Assembly: GCA_001725355.1 (NCBI GenBank)
Contig: MEGD01000019.1
Span: forward strand, 1-64,000
DNA length: 64,000 bases
Direction: 5' to 3'
Source of the DNA: Novosphingobium sp. SCN 66-18
GTDB taxonomy: Bacteria; Pseudomonadota; Alphaproteobacteria; Sphingomonadales; Sphingomonadaceae
Part shown: positions 58,302 to 64,000 of the stretch, piece by piece
How the letters are laid out: every line of letters starts with the position of its first letter
Position numbering within the stretch: the stretch's first letter is position 1
Program-made: the position numbers and the translations under genes
Notes under the pieces: generated by a model
Told to the model about the DNA's origin: nothing
Seen by the model: only the letters and a program-made list of their open reading frames with translations
Databases searched by the model: none

Positions 58302-59156
58302 ATGGCTGACCAGCCCGCCGTCGAGCGCGCCGAAGAAGATACCGTTGCCTTCACCGTCGAGAACGGCATCGCCTGGGTGAAGTTCAACCGCCCGGAAAAG
58401 CGCAATTGCATGAGCCCGAAGCTGAATCGCCGCATGAAGGCGGTTCTGGAAGAGCTGGAGTTTCGCGACGATGTGAAAGTGCTGGTGCTGACCGGCGAGG
58501 GCGAAGCGTGGACAGCGGGCATGGACCTGAAGGAATATTTCCGCGAGACCGAGGCGCAGGGGCTGGGCGCGGTTCGCAAGTCGCAGCGCGAAAGCTACGG
58601 CTGGTTCGAGCGCTTGCGCTGGTACGAAAAGCCGACCGTGGCGATGATCAACGGCTGGTGCTTCGGTGGCGGTTATGGTCCGCTGTTCGGGTGTGATATC
58701 GCGATCGCTTCGGAAGACGCGCAGTTCGGCCTTTCGGAAATCAACTGGGGCATCCTTCCCGGTGGTGGCGCTTCCAAGGTCGCGCAGGAACTCATGCCGT
58801 TCCGCAAGGCGATGTACCACGCGATGATGGGCGAAAACCTGACCGGCAAGCAGGCCGAGGAGCAGGGCCTCGTTACCGAGGCCGTGCCCGCCGACAAGCT
58901 GAAGGCGCGCGTGCTGGAAATCTGCGAAGTGCTCAAGAAGAAGGACGGCCACGCCCTTCGCGCCACCAAGTGGGCCGTGCGCCGGATGGTCGATATGACC
59001 TATGACAACGGCCTTGAATACCAGATCCGCGCGCAGGAAGCGCTGCACAGCTTCGGCGGTGCCGCCGCGCGCAAGGAAGCGACCCGTCAGTTCCTGGACG
59101 AAAAGAGCTTCAAGCCTGGCCTTGGCACGTTCGACGCGAGCAAGGTCAACCGCTGA
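58302..59156 (+). CDS. ech: p-hydroxycinnamoyl-CoA hydratase/lyase (feruloyl-CoA type)
   Basis: Crotonase-fold enzyme that hydrates feruloyl- or p-coumaroyl-CoA and cleaves it to vanillin or 4-hydroxybenzaldehyde plus acetyl-CoA. 284 residues. Diagnostic blocks are VKFNRPEKRNCMSPKLNRRM, WTAGMDLKEYFRE (oxyanion), WFGGYGPLFGCDIAIASEDAQFGLSEINWGILPGGGASKVAQELM-like region with the catalytic Glu, and YHAMMGENLTGKQAEEQGLV. The ATG at 58302 is preferred to 58296 because GAAAGGA is then 7 bases upstream. It follows the aldehyde dehydrogenase; no feruloyl-CoA synthetase is seen in the window. A strong terminator follows. Confidence 0.94.
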   Translation: MADQPAVERAEEDTVAFTVENGIAWVKFNRPEKRNCMSPKLNRRMKAVLEELEFRDDVKVLVLTGEGEAWTAGMDLKEYFRETEAQGLGAVRKSQRESYGWFERLRWYEKPTVAMINGWCFGGGYGPLFGCDIAIASEDAQFGLSEINWGILPGGGASKVAQELMPFRKAMYHAMMGENLTGKQAEEQGLVTEAVPADKLKARVLEICEVLKKKDGHALRATKWAVRRMVDMTYDNGLEYQIRAQEALHSFGGAAARKEATRQFLDEKSFKPGLGTFDASKVNR

Positions 59157-59177
59157 TCCGCTTTTCCGCGGAAGCGA

Positions 59178-59213
59178 TGGACGCCCCGGCCGTTTGCGCG
59201 GCCGGGGCGTCCT
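59178..59213 (+). terminator. intrinsic terminator after ech
   Basis: Strong stem GGACGCCCCGGCC / GGCCGGGGCGTCC with a short loop, followed by TGCGTTTTG, 22 bases after the stop codon. Confidence 0.8.
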
Positions 59214-59291
59214 GCGTTTTGGGCGCAAGAAAAATTGTTGCTTCCGCAACCGGTTGAAGCCAGCGTGCGCGCCCGAAGGAGTCGCTTGTTC

Positions 59292-60704
59292 ATGTCCATG
59301 ATCCGTACCGCTCTCGTTTCCGCGTCCGCCGTGATGGCGCTGACCGCGGCTTCGGTTTCCACCTCCGCCAAGGAGGCGACGCATCCGCAGGCCGAAGCGC
59401 AGGCGCTTGACCTGTCAATGAAGTCCATCGCCATCCGTTCGGTGCGCGGCGAGGGCAACAAGACCATCGATGTCGCGCGGCTCTACAAGGACACGCTGGT
59501 CAAGGCGGGCTGGGCGGATGGCGATATCGAGATCACGCCGGTTGACGACACCGCCTATCTGATCGCCACCTGGAAGGGCAGCGATCCCGCGCTCAAGCCG
59601 CTGGTCATTTCCGGGCACATGGACGTGGTCGAGGCCAAGCGCGCCGACTGGGTGCGCGATCCGTTCGGGCCGGTCGTGGAAGACGGCATCCTTTATGGCC
59701 GTGGCGCCAGCGACATGAAGTTCAGCGGCGCGCTGGCACTGGCCTCGCTGATCGAACTGCGGCGCGAAGGCTACAAGCCCAGGCGCACGATCATCATCGA
59801 ATTCTCGGGCGACGAGGAAACGACGATGAAGACCAGCGGTATCATCGCCGAACGCCTCAAGGACGCCGAGCTGGTTCTCAACATCGATGGCGGCGGCGGC
59901 CTGCTGGACGAAGCGAGCGGCAAGCCGCTGCTGTGGACCTGGGACGGCGCCGAAAAGACCTATGGCGATTTCAAGCTCGAGGTCACGAACCCCGGCGGGC
60001 ACAGTTCCGCGCCGCGCGCCGAAAACGCGATCGTCCAGCTGGCGACCGCGCTGGAGCGGATCGGTGCCTATCATTTCACGCCGGAACTCAACCCGCTGAC
60101 CAAGGCCTTCTTTGAGAACGCGGCGAAGTTCGAAAGCGATCCGAAGACCGCCGCCGCGATGCGCGCCTTTGCTGCCAATCCCAGGGATGAAGCCGCCATC
60201 GCCACGCTGCGCGCCAACCCGGCGACCGTGGGCATGATCGGCACGACCTGCGTGCCCACGATGGTCAACGGCGGCCATGCGCTGAACGCCCTGCCGCAGC
60301 GCGCCACCGCCAATATCAACTGCCGCATCTTCCCCGGGCATCCGTTGCCCGAGATCATGGCGGAACTGGAAAAGGTCGCCGCGTCGCCCGCCGTCAAATT
60401 CTCGGATGTGACCGAAGGCTCGGTGGCCACCCCCGCATCGCCGATGCGGCCCGATTTCACCGCGGCGGTGGAGAAGGCGATGGCGAAGGTCTATCCGGGC
60501 GTGGCGGTGTTCCCCTCGCAATCGTCGGGCGCATCGGATTCGATGTGGTTCCGCCATGTCGGCGTGCCCAGCTATGGCGCCAGCCCGGTGTTCGGGAAGG
60601 TGTCCGAGGAGTTCTCGCACGGGCTCAACGAGCGCATCCGGCTCAGCAATATCCGCCCCGGCGTGACGTATTACCTGAGCGTGCTGACCGACCTGAGCAA
60701 ATAG
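59292..60704 (+). CDS. M20 family metallopeptidase, exported
   Basis: A 470-residue M20/M25/M40 zinc amidohydrolase or carboxypeptidase. Signal peptide MSMIRTALVSASAVMALTAASVSTSA. Metal-ligand motifs are SGHMDVVEAKRADW, YGRGASDMKFSGALALA, FSGDEETTMKTSG and, near the C-terminus, HVGVPSYGASPVF with EFSHGLNERI. The dimerisation domain (TNPGGHSSAPRAENAIVQLATALERIG) is present. ATG at 59292 has AAGGAG 10 bases upstream. It lies after the ech terminator and has its own promoter. It probably degrades small peptides or amides in the periplasm. Confidence 0.92.
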   Translation: MSMIRTALVSASAVMALTAASVSTSAKEATHPQAEAQALDLSMKSIAIRSVRGEGNKTIDVARLYKDTLVKAGWADGDIEITPVDDTAYLIATWKGSDPALKPLVISGHMDVVEAKRADWVRDPFGPVVEDGILYGRGASDMKFSGALALASLIELRREGYKPRRTIIIEFSGDEETTMKTSGIIAERLKDAELVLNIDGGGGLLDEASGKPLLWTWDGAEKTYGDFKLEVTNPGGHSSAPRAENAIVQLATALERIGAYHFTPELNPLTKAFFENAAKFESDPKTAAAMRAFAANPRDEAAIATLRANPATVGMIGTTCVPTMVNGGHALNALPQRATANINCRIFPGHPLPEIMAELEKVAASPAVKFSDVTEGSVATPASPMRPDFTAAVEKAMAKVYPGVAVFPSQSSGASDSMWFRHVGVPSYGASPVFGKVSEEFSHGLNERIRLSNIRPGVTYYLSVLTDLSK

Positions 60705-60720
60705 GCTCTCGCGTCCGGCA

Positions 60721-61335
60721 TCAGGCTGGCCGGGGCGGCACGATCGTATCGAGGAAGCGACGGGCGATCCCGCTCGCTTCCTCCACCGCGAAGCAGCCGG
60801 GCGACAGGCACAGTTCGAGCCACAGGCCGTCGACCAGCGCCGTGACCGCGATGGCGGCGCGGCGCAGTTCGTTGGCGGGAACGCCGCAGCCGGCCAGCAG
60901 GCCTTCCAGCCGCTCGCGAAAACCGGCGTACTGTTCGTCGTGCTGGCGCGCGATGTCGGGCCGCGCGGTGACGAGGCCCCAGAAGGCCACCCAGGTCGCC
61001 AGCAAGTGCCGGTCGGCGATGTCCGGCGCGAAGCTGGCGGTAACGAAGGCGTCGAGCCGGTCGCGCGCATCCGGTCCGGCATCGCCCACCGCCTTGTCGA
61101 GCGCGCCCGTCACCATGCCATCGACGTGCGCGTAAGCCGCCGCGACCAGAGCATCCACGCCATCGAAGTAGTGGTTGACGAGGCCCGGCGAAACGCCGGC
61201 CTCCTGCGCGATGGCCCGCACGCTGGCACCCGCGGCGCCGGCACGGCCCAGCACGCGCGCGCAGGCTTCTATCAGGCTTTGCCGCCGCGCATCGGGTTCG
61301 GCGCGTTTGAAGGCCGGCTCTTTCATCTTGCGCAT
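60721..61335 (-). CDS. TetR-family regulator, BetI-like
   Basis: A 204-residue repressor. HTH region RRQSLIEACARVLGRAGAAGASVRAIAQEAGVSPGLVNHYFDGVDALVAAAYAHVDGMV. The C-terminal domain resembles the BetI_C group, with WVAFWGLVTARPDIARQHDEQYAGFRERLEGLLAGCG and ALVDGLWLELCLSPG. The start at 61335 has AAAGGTAG upstream; ATG at 61326 is the alternative. It is divergent from the Rieske oxygenase gene with a 96-base spacer that contains a 22-base palindrome. It is therefore the probable local repressor of the oxygenase operon and of itself. Confidence 0.9.
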   Translation of the reverse strand: MRKMKEPAFKRAEPDARRQSLIEACARVLGRAGAAGASVRAIAQEAGVSPGLVNHYFDGVDALVAAAYAHVDGMVTGALDKAVGDAGPDARDRLDAFVTASFAPDIADRHLLATWVAFWGLVTARPDIARQHDEQYAGFRERLEGLLAGCGVPANELRRAAIAVTALVDGLWLELCLSPGCFAVEEASGIARRFLDTIVPPRPA

Positions 61336-61343
61336 TCTACCTT

Positions 61344-61365
61344 TTGTTGTACGTTCGTCCAACAA
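61344..61365. promoter_or_regulatory. 22-base palindrome, candidate TetR operator
   Basis: Arms TTGTTGtACGt and tCGTCCAACAA match at 9 of 11 pairs around a centre at 61354/61355. It lies in the divergent spacer between the TetR and Rieske genes, 66 bases before the oxygenase start. Size and symmetry suit a TetR dimer. Confidence 0.6.
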
Positions 61366-61431
61366 GCTGTTGGCGCGGCGGATTCGGAAGTGCGCCCGCT
61401 GCGCTGTTGTGGGAAACGCGGAGATCGAACC

Positions 61432-62613
61432 ATGGGTGACCTGTCTTCTGCCTTCGAAAGCATTTCATCCGCGGATGTCGATCCCGACGCCGACTGGAGC
61501 CTGCCGGGCTGGCTGTACACCGATCCGGAATATTTCGCGCTGGAAATGGACAAGGTGATCCGTCCGTCCTGGCAGATCGTCTGCCATGAAAGCGACATCG
61601 CCGTCGCGGGCGATTATCGCACGCTCGAATACCTGGGCGAAAGCGTGGTGGTCGTGCGCGGGGACGACGGGCAGATCCGCGCGTTCACCAATGTCTGCCG
61701 CCATCGGGCGATGCGGCTGGTCGAAGGCCATGCCGGGTGCGTGAAGAAGTTCGTCTGCCCCTATCACGCCTGGGTGTTCGAAACCGATGGCCGCCTTTCG
61801 GGCGTGCCGATGAAGTCGGACTATCCGGCGCTGAAGCTGGAGGAGAACGGCCTTGCTCCGGTTTCGGTCGAGATTTGGCGCGGCTTCGTGTTCGTGCGGC
61901 TGGAGGACCGGGGCTTCCCGTCCGTCGCGGAAATGATGGCGCCGTTCGAGGAAGAGGTCGCGCCCTATCGCTTCGAGGACATGCGCCGCATTTCCGATGT
62001 GCGCCTGCGCGAACGCGCGGTGAACTGGAAGAACGTGGGCGACAACTATTCCGACAACCTGCACATCCCGGTGGCGCACGACGGGCTGACGCGCATCTTC
62101 GGCCGGTCCTACGAGATTTCCGACCACGGCTGGGCCGATCGCATGAAGGGCGATCTGGTGGAGAAGCCTTCTGCCAACTTCTGGGAGCGGTTCTACCAGG
62201 CGCACCTGCCCGACGTGCCGCATCTGCCGCCGGAAAGCCGGCAGCGCTGGCTCTACTACAAGCTCTGGCCGAACATCGCGTTCGATATCTATGCCGACCA
62301 GATCGATTTCATGCAGTGGCTGCCGGTATCGCCGACCACGACGGTCCTTCGCGAAATGGCGTTCGCCCTGCCCGACGACCGGCGCGAGATGAAGCTGGTG
62401 CGCTATGCCAACTGGCGCGTGAACCGCGTGGTCAACCAGGAGGATACCTGGCTGATCGAACGCATCCAGAAGGGCATGGCCTCGAAGACCTATGGCGCCG
62501 GTCCGATCGGCGCCAGCGAGGTCTGCCTGCGCAGCTTCGCGCGCAAGATCCGCGCGATCGTGCCCGAAGCGCGCCTGCACAAGGCACCGCCGGCGGGGTG
62601 GAGCCGGAAGTAG
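61432..62613 (+). CDS. Rieske non-haem iron oxygenase, alpha subunit
   Basis: A 393-residue oxygenase component. The Rieske [2Fe-2S] centre is C89-x-H91 and C109-x2-H112 in VCRHRAMRLVEGHAG and CPYHAW. The mononuclear iron site is in NWKNVGDNYSDNLHIPVAHDG with H211 and H216 and bridging acid Asp204 or Asp208; a C-terminal Asp completes the triad. ATG at 61432 gives MGDLSSAFESISSADVDPDADWSLPGWLYTDPEYFALEMDKVIRPSWQIV. No ferredoxin or reductase gene is adjacent within the window. The substrate is unknown; demethylation or ring hydroxylation of an aromatic or quaternary amine are both possible for this group. Confidence 0.93.
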   Translation: MGDLSSAFESISSADVDPDADWSLPGWLYTDPEYFALEMDKVIRPSWQIVCHESDIAVAGDYRTLEYLGESVVVVRGDDGQIRAFTNVCRHRAMRLVEGHAGCVKKFVCPYHAWVFETDGRLSGVPMKSDYPALKLEENGLAPVSVEIWRGFVFVRLEDRGFPSVAEMMAPFEEEVAPYRFEDMRRISDVRLRERAVNWKNVGDNYSDNLHIPVAHDGLTRIFGRSYEISDHGWADRMKGDLVEKPSANFWERFYQAHLPDVPHLPPESRQRWLYYKLWPNIAFDIYADQIDFMQWLPVSPTTTVLREMAFALPDDRREMKLVRYANWRVNRVVNQEDTWLIERIQKGMASKTYGAGPIGASEVCLRSFARKIRAIVPEARLHKAPPAGWSRK

Positions 62614-62615
62614 AG

Positions 62616-62703
62616 CCTACCCCCGACCCCTCCCGCAAGAAGGAGGGGAGAAAGAAGGGCAACAAGGTTCCCCTCCCGCTTGCGGGAGGGGTTAGGGGTG
62701 GGC
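62616..62703. repeat. inverted pair of palindromic repeats between the Rieske and FAD genes
   Basis: Left copy 62616-62650: CCTACCCCCGACCCCTCCCG, AAGAA, GGAGGGGAG. Right copy 62668-62703 is the inverted form, containing the perfect palindrome CCCCTCCCGC-tt-GCGGGAGGGG (62670-62691) followed by TTAGGGGTGGG. A different family from the repeats at 13737-14297. Confidence 0.75.
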
Positions 62704-62731
62704 ATCACCGCCCTTCGACGGAGAGCAGCAC

Positions 62732-64000
62732 ATGACCAACCGCTACGACGCGATCATCATCGGCGGTGGCCACAACGGCCTCGTCTGCGCCTTCTATCTC
62801 GCCAAGGCCGGCATGAAGGTGCGTGTGCTTGAGCGGCGGCACGTGGTGGGCGGCGCGGCGGTGACCGAGGAGTTCCATCCGGGCTTCCGCAATTCCACCG
62901 CGAGCTACACGGTCAGCCTGCTGCGCCCCAAGGTGATCGCAGACATGAAGCTGCACGATCGCGGCTTCCGCATCATCGAGCGCACGATCAGCAACTTCTT
63001 TCCGTTCCCCGATACCTACCTCAAGCTGGGCGGCGCGCCGGGGCGGACCGAGGCGGAGTTTGCCCGCTTCTCGCAGAAGGACGCCGAAGCCTATCCGAAG
63101 TACGATGCCGCGCTGGAAAAGGTGGCGCAGGTGCTGCGCGATATCGCGCTGCAATCGCCGCCCAACGTCGGCGGTGGCGTGCGTGCGCTGCTGGCGGCGG
63201 CGCAACAGGGCTGGCCATTGGCGAAGATGGACATCGCCACGCAGCGCGATCTGCTGGACATCTTCGTCAAGTCCGCGCGCGAATTTCTCGATGGCTGGTA
63301 CGAGGACGATCACGTCAAGTCCGCCTTCGCGTTCGATGCGGTGGTGGGCAATTACGCCGGGGTATCGACGCCCGGTTCGGCCTATGTGCTGCTCCACCAC
63401 GTGTTCGGCGAGGTGAACGGCAAGTTCGGCGCCTGGGGCCATTCGGTGGGTGGCATGGGATCGATCACGCAGGCGATGGCGCTGGCGTGCGAGGAGGCCG
63501 GCGTCGAGATCAGCCTCGAAAGTCCGGTGGCCAAAGTGCTCGTCAACAACGGAAAGGCCGCGGGGGTCAAGCTGGAGGACGGCGGGGAACTCTACGCTCC
63601 CATCGTCGCGGCCAATGTCGGCCCGGCGCTGCTGTACCGCCAGATGGTCGACGGGTCGGACCTCGACGAGGACTTCCGGCGCCGCATCGCCAATTTCAAG
63701 ACCGGTTCGGGCACGTTCCGCATGAACGTCGCGCTGTCCGAACTGCCGGATTTCACGGTGCTACCGGGCAAGGAGCGGGCCGAACACCACACCGCCGGCA
63801 TCATCATCGCGCCGGGCATGGACTATATGGACGCCGCGTTCGACGATGCGAAGAAGTTCGGATGGTCGAAGAAACCGATCGTCGAGATCAAGCTGCCATC
63901 GACCGTCGATGACAGCCTCGCCCCCAAGGGCGCGCATGTCGCCAGCCTCTTCTGCCAGCAGTTCGCGCCGGAATTGCCCGACGGGCGATCCTGGGACGAC
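62732..64000 (+). CDS. PYROXD2-like FAD/NAD(P)-dependent oxidoreductase (3' end outside the window)
   Basis: An open frame of 423 codons with no stop, cut by the window edge. The N-terminus MTNRYDAIIIGGGHNGLVCAFYLAKAGMKVRVLERRHVVGGAAVTEEFHPGF is the dinucleotide-binding and phytoene-dehydrogenase-like motif. STASYTVSLLRPKVIADMKLHDRG and VVGNYAGVSTPGSAYVLLHHVFGEVNGKFGAWGHSVGGMGSITQA are typical of the PYROXD2 group. No signal sequence. It is separated from the Rieske gene by an inverted repeat pair. The reaction is unknown; it may supply or consume the product of the oxygenase. The ATG is preceded by GGAGAGCAGC. Confidence 0.9.
   Translation, partial: MTNRYDAIIIGGGHNGLVCAFYLAKAGMKVRVLERRHVVGGAAVTEEFHPGFRNSTASYTVSLLRPKVIADMKLHDRGFRIIERTISNFFPFPDTYLKLGGAPGRTEAEFARFSQKDAEAYPKYDAALEKVAQVLRDIALQSPPNVGGGVRALLAAAQQGWPLAKMDIATQRDLLDIFVKSAREFLDGWYEDDHVKSAFAFDAVVGNYAGVSTPGSAYVLLHHVFGEVNGKFGAWGHSVGGMGSITQAMALACEEAGVEISLESPVAKVLVNNGKAAGVKLEDGGELYAPIVAANVGPALLYRQMVDGSDLDEDFRRRIANFKTGSGTFRMNVALSELPDFTVLPGKERAEHHTAGIIIAPGMDYMDAAFDDAKKFGWSKKPIVEIKLPSTVDDSLAPKGAHVASLFCQQFAPELPDGRSWDD

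Overview
The window is high-G+C DNA from an alphaproteobacterium, most likely a member of the Sphingomonadaceae and probably Novosphingobium or a close relative. The grounds are: an rpsM-rpsK-rpoA-rplQ group without rpsD, the F1-ATPase zeta inhibitor (DUF1476) followed by BolA and a CGFS glutaredoxin, three TonB-dependent receptors, paired exported prolyl oligopeptidases, a ferulate-type hydratase/lyase next to an aldehyde dehydrogenase, and sphingomonad-like palindromic intergenic repeats. The genus is inferred from gene content. No rRNA, tRNA, CRISPR array, transposase or prophage was seen.

Layout. 1-2713: end of the ribosomal/alpha operon with a strong terminator. 2798-7293: two tandem exported S9A prolyl oligopeptidases. 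7386-9857: DUF1476, BolA, Grx4, a Nudix hydrolase and a small membrane protein. 9879-16632: a LysR regulator divergent from a leucine/isovalerate operon (ivd, liuB, liuD, MaoC), interrupted on the opposite strand by a DUF559 gene lying among palindromic repeats. 16639-22357: an RND tripartite efflux operon (minus strand). 22666-26319: an L,D-transpeptidase-like gene and a nitroreductase-DoxX-pirin group with a divergent LysR. 26422-31377: two TonB-dependent receptors. 31536-34544: an envelope-type group (DUF2334 deacetylase-like, multi-pass membrane protein, GT4 glycosyltransferase). 35035-38521: hydrolase, TetR, and a cytochrome c plus FAD oxidase flavocytochrome pair of the 4-cresol/eugenol hydroxylase type. 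38512-49228: a complete glycogen operon (glgP-glgB-glgC-glgA-pgm-glgX) whose glgP carries a frameshift. 49659-56456: a TonB receptor, a small HTH-like protein, a hybrid histidine kinase (also frameshifted), a LuxR-type response regulator and a quinone oxidoreductase. 56856-60704: aldehyde (vanillin-type) dehydrogenase, hydroxycinnamoyl-CoA hydratase/lyase and an exported M20 peptidase. 60721-64000: a BetI-like TetR divergent from a Rieske oxygenase and a PYROXD2-like FAD oxidoreductase that runs off the window.

Functional themes. The flavocytochrome pair, aldehyde dehydrogenase, hydratase/lyase and Rieske oxygenase point to use of lignin-derived or other plant aromatics. The liu genes point to branched-chain acyl-CoA catabolism, and the glg operon to carbon storage. 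Two genes about 5 kb apart, glgP and the hybrid kinase, each need a single-base change to read through; this is either assembly error or recent decay. The least explained items are the DUF559/repeat unit inside the liu operon, the TetR-operator-Rieske-PYROXD2 module and the TetR-operator-flavocytochrome module.
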